Source: Indibacter alkaliphilus LW1 (GTDB taxonomy: Bacteria; Bacteroidota; Bacteroidia; Cytophagales; Cyclobacteriaceae). From it: 64,000 nt of DNA. The DNA is taken from contig NZ_ALWO02000052.1 in the NCBI RefSeq assembly GCF_000295935.2, positions 124,001 through 188,000 of the forward strand, in the 5' to 3' direction. Shown one piece after another: positions 27,056-35,753 of the stretch. Position 1 is the stretch's first letter. Every line of letters begins with the position of its first letter. Under the pieces are notes generated by a model that did no database searches, was not told the origin of the DNA, and saw only the letters and a program-made list of their open reading frames with translations. The position numbers and the translations under genes are program-made.

Positions 27056-27068
27056 GGCCTCTTTTTTT
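27045..27068 (+). terminator. Strong intrinsic terminator overlapping the end of the 41-aa ORF
   Basis: Perfect 8-bp stem AAAGAGGC (27045-27052) and GCCTCTTT (27057-27064), loop TGAG, followed by a T-run to 27068. The nearest plus-strand gene upstream is only the small ORF. Confidence 0.85.
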
Positions 27069-27297
27069 GTGGGTCAAAACAACGAAAATGTTTTTCATAT
27101 AAAAAATTTTGCATTTCAAATTAAAATAATTTTTAAAACACTTGGATGTGAAAAGCAAAAAAGTGTATTTTTACGACAGATAATTAATATTCATATTAAT
27201 TACCACTTTGGATCACCCACTTTACGAATCAGCCCAAGTGAAGAAACTCTTATTCAAAACCTTCAATACAATATTCAGTATACGCTTTATTCTGAAA

Positions 27298-30200
27298 ATG
27301 AGCAGCTTTAATAGCGTATTGGTTTTGTTTTTTTATTTTTTGATGATCAATGTTTTCCACCTTCAGGCACAATCTACAATTTATGTAGATAAAAATAATA
27401 ACAGTGAAGGCATCAAAGAAGTAACCTTGATCATAGACAGAGGTGGCGCGAATGAACAAAGAATTGTCCAAACTTCTCAGACTAATGAAAATCCAAGCCC
27501 AGGAAATGTTCCTGTAGAAATTGAGTCTATTTTATTGGAGAATGGGGAAAGAATTTTTGCAACTTCCAGGTTTCCTGTTGTAAAAAGTGCCAATACACTA
27601 CTTGGAAGTGACTTATCTCCGGCTGATGTAAGAGTGATCAAATACAACCATACAGAAAGATCCCAGCATATTTCCCATGCAAATAACCTTCAAAACTTTC
27701 TCAGAGCAATGGAGGAGGTTGTTTCTGTTCCAGACCTTAGGTCATATTGGGATATCAGCCCCACTCCAATTTTTGAAGAAAATAATGCTTTTGTAGACAT
27801 CATTTACCCTAATCAGATTCCAAGCTCTGGATATATGTTAATTTCCGAGAGAAACGGAAACTCAGGAATGGATTTACTTCCATTAGATGCAGATGGAAAT
27901 GTGATTCAAAATGCTTCTTTGGTTACCGTAATGCCTGAATATACTTGGAATACAGGGGTCAACCATCAAATTGATTTGCCTGAGCAAAAGCAATGGCTTA
28001 CCATCATCAATGCAGGAATTTTTAATACTACCACTCCAATCCACGGATTTAGGGTTTTTGATATCATGGAAGCGGACGGGAAATTTGTCTTTTTTGCCAG
28101 AGAGGTTTCTGCGGTTCCTGACAATGCGGGACCTGTGTTTGGATTTTCAGGTGGCAATAACATTATTAACATTTTTGACAACGATGAGCTTGACGGACGT
28201 CCACTTGATCCAGAAGACATTGAATTGGTGGTTTTTGATATTGAGGGATCTCTTGCCTCAGGATTTATTATTTTGAATCAGGACCCGAATTCTCAAGGTT
28301 TTGGAAATGTATCTGTAGCCGCAGGTACTCCAGCAGGGGTTTATACTTTTGAATATGAGATTACAGATAAGCTTGATGGAAGAAAAGATCGGACTACAGT
28401 GACAATAAGGGTGACAGACCCAGTAGATCCAGAGTTTGAGGATTGCAGGGGAAGTGACTTTCTGGCCTGCAATGGAAATGAATTTTCTTATGGATCCATC
28501 TTTCTCAGTGATCAGACAGGAAATAAAATAGAAGGAGAAAGTTGTGAGTTCGGAACTTCATCAGAGGTTTACATTTCTGTTGCCTTTAATTCTGCCTTTG
28601 AAAACACAAGGTTTGAAACAAGGCTTCTGGCAGACTTATACATTGGGCAAAGCAATACACCGGTAAAAATCAGTGCGTTTTTAGGAACTTTGGATGCGGG
28701 TGTACAAGAATCTGTAATTCGTGTAATTTCAGAAAAATTTATCTGGAACTGCGGAGATGAGCTTAGTCTTAAAAATGTCCTGCTCTTATGGAGAGCTGAA
28801 GATGATTTGACTGATGCAGCCACTTGCGAGGATTATAATTCTGAATTTACTGAATGTTCAGAGGCTATCAATATTCAGACCCCTACAGTGGACAATGAAT
28901 CCTGTATTGATGCTGCCAGAATTTCCGGTAAAGTTATACATGAAATCACCGGGGAGCCAATTAGTGGAGTTCCTGTTTTGTTGATTTCTCAAGGTGGCAA
29001 AGATGATCTGGTATATGTTGCTGTGACAGCGAGTGATGGAAGATATATTTTTGACGAAATAGTTTTTGGAGAGTACTTAGTACAGGTCAACGAAGCCAAC
29101 CTCAATGCAGTCAAAGGGCTTTTTGCTTCAGGGGAATCATCTTTTACCGTTGTAGTAGATGCTTGTATCAATCAGGTTGAGGATTTCAATTATGGACCAA
29201 GTAATGATCTATACCTAGGGGGTATCGTTTGGTATGATGCAAATGGTAATGGTGTGCAGGATGAGTGGTATGATGCTAACGATGATGGGAAAGTAACTTT
29301 AAACGATCCTACAAAAGGGGCTATTGACATTAACGAATGGGAGTGGTTTGATTTGAATGGAGATGGAAGATACGACGGACCTGAAAACTTCGGAGAGCTG
29401 AATATTGCAGGTTTTGGTAACGCTAAGTCTACAAATATCAAAGTAGTTGGTCCAAACGGTTTTGAAAGAGGTTCATACATAGGTAAAACTGGATATTGGA
29501 GCGAATTGATAGAGCAATCCGATGCTTTTGGAGAATACTCAGCGCAATTGATCATGGATAGAAACCTGAATGACCAAGCGAGTGCTAAAGGTGAAAGTGG
29601 CCTTATCAAAACTTTACCTAATTTGAGAACTGAATTTCTCGATTCTAACATCAGGTTTGCTATTGAATGTGGATTGACCACTCCTGAGTTTGTTGAAAGA
29701 ACCTTGAGCAGATCTAAGACAAGGCATAATGATCTTCATTTTGGTATTCGTTGTCATGAAGGCTTTGTAGAAATCATAGCAAACGACGATGATCTGGGTG
29801 AGCATTTTATAAGTTATGTAGGCCCTTTGGGTAATATTTTAGAAAATGACTTATTGAATGGAAAGCCAGTAACTCCTGACCTGGTGGACTTTGAATTTAC
29901 CGAATTGGACGGGCTGATTGGTTTGAGTATTGAAGAGAATGGTGATTTGAGTCTCTTAATTCCTGAGATTAATGCTCCTCGGACTTATACTTTGAGATAT
30001 ACACTTAGAGAAGTTGGCTACCCAGATAATTTTGATGAGGCTACCGTTACTTTGATTCTGGTTTCGGATAATATAGATCTTGCTATAGAAAAGACCTCTA
30101 ATGGAGCTGAAATTTATGAGGGTGATGAATTTGAGTACACACTAACTATCAGTAATCTTGGAGATACTGGTGCTACAAATGTAGAAATTGTAGATGTTCT

Positions 30201-30729
30201 TCCTCCTGGATTAAGTTATGTTAGCACAGTATCATTCTCAAGTGATAACTCCATAGACTTACAAACAAATGTTACTGGTAACAGTATTACATATTTTATT
30301 CCTAGATTCAATGCAGGAGTTGTACTTACAATCAGTGTTGTGGTGACTGCAGACGCTTTAAACGGGACAAATTCATTGACCATCACCAATCAGGCTACTG
30401 TAAGTGCCGCAGAAGAAGATATCAATCCTGCCAATAATAGCGCTACGGATGTAAACGTGATCAACCCCTTCTTCATTCCAAATGTAATCACTCCCAATGG
30501 AGATAATAAAAATGATCGGTTTGAAATCAAAGGAATAGGCAAATTCGCAACTAATGATATTGTGATTTTCAACCGTTATGGGGATCATGTTTTCCAAATA
30601 GAGAACTATGATAACAACTGGGATGCTCCAGGTCAGGTAGCAGGCACCTATTATTATATCTTCAGAGGCAGTGATCGAGCTGGAAGGATGCATGAATTTA
30701 AGGGCTGGGTTCAGATAATTAAAGATTAA
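27298..30729 (+). CDS. Large multidomain surface adhesin with type B (CHU_C) sorting domain
   Basis: A 1143-aa predicted surface protein. The ATG at 27298 begins a signal peptide (MSSFNSVLVLFFYFLMINV); the frame opens at a TTG at 27208, but those 30 residues do not fit. In order: a unique N-terminal region; a cadherin/Ig-like module (about 290-375, DNDELDGRPLDPEDIEL); a Cys-containing segment (380-540); a carboxypeptidase-regulatory-like domain (541-620, ISGKVIHEITGEPISGVPV). Then an SdrD-like region with acidic DxNxDG loops (637-700), a second Ig-like module (828-921, NDLLNGKPVTPDLVDFEF), DUF11 (926-1055) and a type B sorting domain (FIPNVITPNGDNKNDRFEI to end). It forms an operon with the following PorP/SprF and OmpA genes. 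Confidence 0.88.
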   Translation: MSSFNSVLVLFFYFLMINVFHLQAQSTIYVDKNNNSEGIKEVTLIIDRGGANEQRIVQTSQTNENPSPGNVPVEIESILLENGERIFATSRFPVVKSANTLLGSDLSPADVRVIKYNHTERSQHISHANNLQNFLRAMEEVVSVPDLRSYWDISPTPIFEENNAFVDIIYPNQIPSSGYMLISERNGNSGMDLLPLDADGNVIQNASLVTVMPEYTWNTGVNHQIDLPEQKQWLTIINAGIFNTTTPIHGFRVFDIMEADGKFVFFAREVSAVPDNAGPVFGFSGGNNIINIFDNDELDGRPLDPEDIELVVFDIEGSLASGFIILNQDPNSQGFGNVSVAAGTPAGVYTFEYEITDKLDGRKDRTTVTIRVTDPVDPEFEDCRGSDFLACNGNEFSYGSIFLSDQTGNKIEGESCEFGTSSEVYISVAFNSAFENTRFETRLLADLYIGQSNTPVKISAFLGTLDAGVQESVIRVISEKFIWNCGDELSLKNVLLLWRAEDDLTDAATCEDYNSEFTECSEAINIQTPTVDNESCIDAARISGKVIHEITGEPISGVPVLLISQGGKDDLVYVAVTASDGRYIFDEIVFGEYLVQVNEANLNAVKGLFASGESSFTVVVDACINQVEDFNYGPSNDLYLGGIVWYDANGNGVQDEWYDANDDGKVTLNDPTKGAIDINEWEWFDLNGDGRYDGPENFGELNIAGFGNAKSTNIKVVGPNGFERGSYIGKTGYWSELIEQSDAFGEYSAQLIMDRNLNDQASAKGESGLIKTLPNLRTEFLDSNIRFAIECGLTTPEFVERTLSRSKTRHNDLHFGIRCHEGFVEIIANDDDLGEHFISYVGPLGNILENDLLNGKPVTPDLVDFEFTELDGLIGLSIEENGDLSLLIPEINAPRTYTLRYTLREVGYPDNFDEATVTLILVSDNIDLAIEKTSNGAEIYEGDEFEYTLTISNLGDTGATNVEIVDVLPPGLSYVSTVSFSSDNSIDLQTNVTGNSITYFIPRFNAGVVLTISVVVTADALNGTNSLTITNQATVSAAEEDINPANNSATDVNVINPFFIPNVITPNGDNKNDRFEIKGIGKFATNDIVIFNRYGDHVFQIENYDNNWDAPGQVAGTYYYIFRGSDRAGRMHEFKGWVQIIKD

Positions 30730-30741
30730 TCCGGAGAAGAA

Positions 30742-31713
30742 ATGAAGAAGGTTTTACCCATATTTATCTTGATCATGTCAGTGGCACTGCTGCCAAGTGT
30801 AGCGCTCTTTGGTCAGCAATTGCCCCAGTTTAGCCAATATATCTTCAATGGCCTGCATATCAATCCAGGATATGCAGGTTATAAAAATCAAGGATATATT
30901 CAGAGTACTTACAGAGATCAGTGGGTTGGATTTCCCGGTGCTCCCCAGACGTTTACCGTTACCGCTGACTTGAGTGCAAATGAAGGTCTAATGGGTTTTG
31001 GGGCATCTATTATGTCCGATAAAATTGGCCCAACCAGTACATCTTCAGCATTGCTTTCATATGCATATAGGGTACAGACCGGAAAGGAAAGTTTTCTTTC
31101 GCTGGGAGTGAGCGCAGGAGCAAGTCAGTATGCAATAGATGGAGATTGGGCATTTAATGATCCAAATGACCCAGAAATCCCTGAGGGTAGGATCAACATG
31201 TTCACTCCTAACATGAATGCTGGTTTATTTTTTCACTCTGATAGATTTTACGCCGGGTTCAGTGCGTTCAATTTAGTGGGTAAAAAAGCCCTTGAACGTG
31301 AAGATGTTGCTCTTGCATTTCATGATTTTCATTTTTACCTTACTGCAGGGTTGTTGGTGCCTGTAAGTGATAATGTTTCTTTTAAGCCTAGCTTTTTGAT
31401 CAGGGAAGTGCAGGGAGCGCCAACCAGCTATGATATCAATGGAATGTTTCTTTTTATGGAAAGACTTTGGCTGGGAGCTTCTTATAGATCCAACATGAGA
31501 ATAGGGAATGAAAACCTAATAGGAAACCTCAATAACAGAACAGCAGTGGCATTGATTGCTGAAGTTTTTGCCACAGAAAGTATAAGGGTAGGTTATGCTT
31601 ACGACCATAATCTCAATATTTTGGAGAATTACAGAAATGCTTCACATGAGATTTCTATAGGATATTACATTAGTCCCAGAACTGCAAAACTCAAAAACCC
31701 AAGGTGGTTCTGA
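30742..31713 (+). CDS. PorP/SprF-family type IX secretion membrane protein (paralogue 3)
   Basis: A 323-aa barrel-type protein with a signal peptide (ending VALFGQQ) and the family hallmarks QFSQYIFNGLHINPGYAGYKNQ-like start (residues 28 onward), then STYRDQWVGFPGAPQTF. The C-terminus RNASHEISIGYYI is the usual final strand. It is more distant from paralogues 1 and 2, lacking their C-terminal PCFxY. It starts 12 bp after the adhesin stop and is followed 2 bp later by the OmpA gene, so adhesin, PorP/SprF and OmpA protein should be made together. Confidence 0.92.
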   Translation: MKKVLPIFILIMSVALLPSVALFGQQLPQFSQYIFNGLHINPGYAGYKNQGYIQSTYRDQWVGFPGAPQTFTVTADLSANEGLMGFGASIMSDKIGPTSTSSALLSYAYRVQTGKESFLSLGVSAGASQYAIDGDWAFNDPNDPEIPEGRINMFTPNMNAGLFFHSDRFYAGFSAFNLVGKKALEREDVALAFHDFHFYLTAGLLVPVSDNVSFKPSFLIREVQGAPTSYDINGMFLFMERLWLGASYRSNMRIGNENLIGNLNNRTAVALIAEVFATESIRVGYAYDHNLNILENYRNASHEISIGYYISPRTAKLKNPRWF

Positions 31714-31715
31714 TC

Positions 31716-34085
31716 ATGAAGAACAAGAAACTTATTACTCTTATATTTTTCGGAATATTTATAGGTCAAGTTCAGGCCCAAAATTCCAAATTGAGATATG
31801 CTGACAAACAATTTGCACTTGAGAATTATGCTCATGCGGCAGAAATTTACGAAGAGGCATATAAGCGAAAAGGAATATACAAAACCGCTGTTAAAATTGC
31901 CGAAACTTACAGCAATATTAAGGATTATGATAAAGCTTACCTTTGGAGTAAAGAGGTAATTGCTTTTGAGGAGGCAGGGAGATCGGATTATTACGCCTAT
32001 CTCATTGCAGCAATGCAAGCAGATAAGGGGTTTGATGTAGAAGAATTGCTTAAGGATTCAGACTTTGAGGTTTTTGATTTTCCGGAGCTTGATTTTGGAA
32101 GAATTGAATACTTGCATGCCAATAGAGCCAATGTTAACCTGGTGTCAGTAGATGGGCTTAATTCAGAAGGTTCCGACTTTGGGTTTAGTAAAGATAAACA
32201 TGGAAATGTATTTTTTACAAGCGATCGTGGTCCGGTAGTCAGTTCTGAAAAAGCAAGTATTAGACTGGACGCAAAAAATAGCCTTTTCAGTCAAGGAAAG
32301 AGCGATTTCAATGACAGGGCGTTTTTTGGCTTGTATAGAAAAAGTAAAGCAGGTGATTTGATGGCATTAAAGACTGACTTGAAAGGAGCTTTGCACATGT
32401 CTGATGCTTATGTGACTCTGGACGGTAAAAGGATATTTTATACGGCAGTAGTGGGAAAAGCCAAGGGTAACAAGCGGGAAGATATTGTCAATCAGCCTGG
32501 AGTTTATTTTGCTGATCTCGATCAGGATGGTTTAATCAACAATACTAAAGCCTTGCCTTTTAATGAGCCCTTTGCTTATGGAGTCATGCACCCCTATTTA
32601 GACGAGAGAAATAAGCGCTTATTCTTTGCTTCCGATATGCCTGGCGGCTTGGGGGGCTATGATATTTATTATGTCGAGTTCAATGATAGAATGGAATTTG
32701 GGATGCCCGTGAATTTAGGTCCTGAAATCAATACCCCAGGAAATGAGAGTCATCCCTCAATAAGTGGGGATATCTTTTATTTTTCATCCTCAGGACACTC
32801 AGGCCTTGGAGGAATGGATATTTTTAGTGCGGATTATGACAAAGGTTCCTTTTCGGGGGTGAAAAATATGGGTGTCCCTTACAATAGTTCAAGAGATGAT
32901 TTTGCATACCGGGTGAGTGAGGATGGTGTTTCTTACCTTTCTTCTGACAGGTCAGGAGGTTTGGGGCTGGACGATATTTATTATATAGTTGATCTTCAGA
33001 AACAACTGCAAGCCCAATTAGTCGACTGCGATGGTTATCCAATAGAAGGGGCTTATGATGCAACTCTTCTAATTAAGCCTCAATCAGAACAGATCGAAAC
33101 CATAAAAGGTAGTCAAAACGAAGTATTAGCAGCACTTGACCCTGAAAGCGCTTACTCTTTGAAAATTGATAAAAAGGGTTATTTCCCCGTTTTGGACTCC
33201 ACACTTAGTACATTCGGTTTGAGAGAAGATACTTTAAAAAGAGTTTATACCCTTGTAAAAATTCCTTACCAAACAGCGGCAATAGTTGACATCATCTATT
33301 ACGACCTGGACAAGTCTGGTATTAGAAATGATGCAATTCCTATTTTGGATAGAATTGGCGAATTGATGAAAAAGTATGACTTCTTGGATTTAGTGGTCTC
33401 CAGCCATACTGATTCCAGGGCAAGCAAAGCCTATAATGAAAATCTTAGCCAAAGAAGGGCAGATGCAGTGAGGGATTACATTGCAAAATTTGATATCGAA
33501 TCCGATAGACTAAGGTTGGAGTGGCATGGAGAAGAGGTATTGGTAAATGATTGTGGTGACGGGATTCCCTGCTCTGAATCAAGGCATCAGATGAACAGAA
33601 GGTCTGAATTGGTACTGGAGGCATTTCCTGATATGGACAAAAAGTATGAGTTGCCCGAGAATTGGAAGGATTATTTGACAAATAAGTGCGATGAAATAGG
33701 CTTTTTTGAATTAATGCAGCAGGATTTGGCTGAGATACCAACGGTGTATTTTGATTTTGACAAAAGTACGCTTAGGCAAAAGCACTACAAAGAATTGGAA
33801 AGAGTAGTTTTCATGATGCAAAAAATGCCAAATCTCCACCTCTATATTGAGGGGCATACAGATCAGCGTGGAAGTGAGACGTATAATATGCCTTTGAGTG
33901 AAAAAAGAGCAAAAGTGGTCATGGATTATTTAAAGGAAATGGGGCTGGAATCATCCAGAATAAAATCCAAGTGGATGGGCAAAAGTATTCCAGTGCATGA
34001 CTGTATGTCTCAGGACTGTACCGAAGCCATGCATCAGCTAAACCGGCGCTCAGAATTGTTGCTGAAAAGACCAGAAAAGGAATAA
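31716..34085 (+). CDS. PorE-like outer-membrane/periplasmic protein: helical repeat, propeller, two OmpA domains
   Basis: A 789-aa exported protein (signal MKNKKLITLIFFGIFIGQVQA; ATG at 31716, two bases after the porP stop; an upstream GTG at 31704 is less likely). In order: a TPR-like helical region (25-110); a PD40-type propeller (about 145-425, repeats FTSDRG, FASDMPGGLGGYDIYY, FSSSGHSGLGGMDIF, LSSDRSGGLGLDDIYY); a carboxypeptidase-regulatory-like segment; then two OmpA-C domains, IYYDLDKSGIRN (526-640) and VYFDFDKSTLRQ (677-785). Each OmpA domain has a peptidoglycan-binding SHTDSR/GHTDQRG motif and an MNRRSEL or LNRRSEL end. PorE of Porphyromonas has the same order with a single OmpA domain. 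It probably anchors the adhesin/PorP complex to peptidoglycan. Confidence 0.88.
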   Translation: MKNKKLITLIFFGIFIGQVQAQNSKLRYADKQFALENYAHAAEIYEEAYKRKGIYKTAVKIAETYSNIKDYDKAYLWSKEVIAFEEAGRSDYYAYLIAAMQADKGFDVEELLKDSDFEVFDFPELDFGRIEYLHANRANVNLVSVDGLNSEGSDFGFSKDKHGNVFFTSDRGPVVSSEKASIRLDAKNSLFSQGKSDFNDRAFFGLYRKSKAGDLMALKTDLKGALHMSDAYVTLDGKRIFYTAVVGKAKGNKREDIVNQPGVYFADLDQDGLINNTKALPFNEPFAYGVMHPYLDERNKRLFFASDMPGGLGGYDIYYVEFNDRMEFGMPVNLGPEINTPGNESHPSISGDIFYFSSSGHSGLGGMDIFSADYDKGSFSGVKNMGVPYNSSRDDFAYRVSEDGVSYLSSDRSGGLGLDDIYYIVDLQKQLQAQLVDCDGYPIEGAYDATLLIKPQSEQIETIKGSQNEVLAALDPESAYSLKIDKKGYFPVLDSTLSTFGLREDTLKRVYTLVKIPYQTAAIVDIIYYDLDKSGIRNDAIPILDRIGELMKKYDFLDLVVSSHTDSRASKAYNENLSQRRADAVRDYIAKFDIESDRLRLEWHGEEVLVNDCGDGIPCSESRHQMNRRSELVLEAFPDMDKKYELPENWKDYLTNKCDEIGFFELMQQDLAEIPTVYFDFDKSTLRQKHYKELERVVFMMQKMPNLHLYIEGHTDQRGSETYNMPLSEKRAKVVMDYLKEMGLESSRIKSKWMGKSIPVHDCMSQDCTEAMHQLNRRSELLLKRPEKE

Positions 34086-34157
34086 TCGCCGATTAATCCC
34101 TAATTTTCAAAACGTCTTTTTTGACATATCTATAATCAAATTCTAATCCTATTAAGC

Positions 34158-35438
34158 TTATTTTTCAGCAAGTAACTTTTCTTCTTTCTTTTGAACCGGA
34201 ATAGCAGCAATCTGACTGATCTTTTCCATCTTCACTCTTTCGAATGCCTCTCTGTTTTCTTTTGTAATTGGATCAGCAGGTGGAATTTTTTCTGCCAGCC
34301 AGTCAACCTGCTTACCGTTTTTCCAGAATCTGAAGCAAAGGTGAGGACCTGTAGCCAAACCGGTACTGCCCACAAACCCGATGACCTGACCTTGTTTTAC
34401 TCTGGTACCAGGTTTCATGCCTGAGGCTATTTTGGACATGTGCAAATACTGGGTGGTGTAGGTGTCGTTATGTTTGATTTTGACATAATTTCCATTGGCA
34501 CTGGTAAACCTTGCTTCCACCACAGTTCCATCACCTACGGTTCTTATCTCAGTACCTGTTGCCGCAGCGTAATCAGTGCCCAAATGTGGTTTATACCTTT
34601 TTTGGACAGGGTGAAATCTTCTCAGGTTGTATTTAGAACTTATTCTTGTATACTTTACCGGGTCTCTTAAAAAAGACTTCTTAAAGCTATTTCCTTCTTG
34701 ATCAAAGAAATTTACTTCCCCGTTTTGTTCGAAAGGAATAGCATGGTATTCTTGTCCTTTGTGCTGGAAATATGCTGCTTCGATATCTGTTATTCCAACT
34801 ACAATATCATCAATTACTTTTTCTTTATAGACAACTTTAAACTCATCCCCTTTTTGCAGTCCTTGGAAATTGACATACCAGCCAAAAAGATCGGCAAACT
34901 GGTCTATCAAGTCATTGGTAATACCTAATTCTCCCATATTTGAAGAAAGATTATTGGTGATAACACCACCTTTTTCAACATGCCTCAAGTCCACAGGCTT
35001 TTCTTCCTTGTAGATCTCTACTTCATCCAGTTTGAAGACCACATATTCGGAAGGGTTAGGCTCGTAAATAAAAAATTGAGCTTGTGAAGAGTCTTCAGGA
35101 GTTAAGACCGTGAATTTTTTGTTGAATGCAATTTTTCTTACATCAAAAATATCTTTTGACTTTTTGGCGATCTGATCTATGATTTCGTAAGGGACATTGA
35201 AAGGTGAAAGAATAGAGGATAATGTCTGGTTTTTGCCGACTAGGCCTTCGGTGATCTGAAGTCCGTTGACGTCTATGCCATAAAGTAGGTTTTCGACTTT
35301 GACTATTTCTTCCAGTTCCTCAATTTCAAAATCCTCTGCAACGACTTCATCGGCTTTGGAATTTTTTTTCTCCATCACGAAATAGCCTCCTGTTAAGGCG
35401 ATAACCAAGGCACTGATGCCTATCCATTTTTTAACCAT
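34158..35438 (-). CDS. Membrane-anchored M23-family metallopeptidase with HxC zinc motif
   Basis: A 426-aa predicted peptidoglycan endopeptidase or divisome/morphology factor. A single N-terminal anchor (WIGISALVIALTGGYFV) is followed by two OapA/LysM-like segments and a C-terminal M23 domain (about 265-375). Zinc ligands His285 and Asp289 are in PHLGTDYAA, and His333 in QYLHMS is also conserved. The usual HxH is HLC here (His366, Cys368 in TGPHLCFRFW), so the third ligand would be Cys. Cys can bind zinc, so activity may be retained or altered. Length and layout are normal for the Bacteroidota members. Monocistronic. Confidence 0.88.
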   Translation of the reverse strand: MVKKWIGISALVIALTGGYFVMEKKNSKADEVVAEDFEIEELEEIVKVENLLYGIDVNGLQITEGLVGKNQTLSSILSPFNVPYEIIDQIAKKSKDIFDVRKIAFNKKFTVLTPEDSSQAQFFIYEPNPSEYVVFKLDEVEIYKEEKPVDLRHVEKGGVITNNLSSNMGELGITNDLIDQFADLFGWYVNFQGLQKGDEFKVVYKEKVIDDIVVGITDIEAAYFQHKGQEYHAIPFEQNGEVNFFDQEGNSFKKSFLRDPVKYTRISSKYNLRRFHPVQKRYKPHLGTDYAAATGTEIRTVGDGTVVEARFTSANGNYVKIKHNDTYTTQYLHMSKIASGMKPGTRVKQGQVIGFVGSTGLATGPHLCFRFWKNGKQVDWLAEKIPPADPITKENREAFERVKMEKISQIAAIPVQKKEEKLLAEK

Positions 35439-35753
35439 TATAGAGTATTATTTTTTTAATTGGGCAGATTATTCAAAGAAATTTAAATTTCGTTCAAATA
35501 ACAAGCGGAAAGCAATGTATCTTGAAATTTTAACATTTTTATCGATTTATTAAAATAACGCCCAAAAAGTGATTTACTGTTTAAGCAATCGAATGATTTT
35601 CTAAAAAAAGTTGATGATTGGTAAAATTTACATACCAAACTCCTCTCTTTCTTACAGATTGTTGAAGTTTCAATGCATTCTTTTGTTGCTACTTAGCATA
35701 CTCTGAGAGGTTTGTTTATCTTTGTCCACTTTCAAAAAATACCAAGTAAAAAC
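35439..35753. other. Intergenic region between divergent M23 peptidase and aspS genes
   Basis: About 315 bp of AT-rich sequence containing promoters for both genes. Only the aspS -7 box is clear. No RNA gene, riboswitch fold or repeat recognised. Confidence 0.5.
35717..35724 (+). promoter_or_regulatory. Bacteroidota -7 promoter element for aspS
   Basis: TATCTTTG, identical to the lysA element, ends 29 bases before the aspS ATG at 35754. It lies just after the TTG (35712) that opens the longer frame, arguing for the ATG start. Confidence 0.6.

Noticed and set aside
12370-34085. Defence island, phage or CRISPR content near the adhesin modules
   Set aside because: No integrase, transposase, restriction, toxin or repeat-spacer pattern anywhere in the window.
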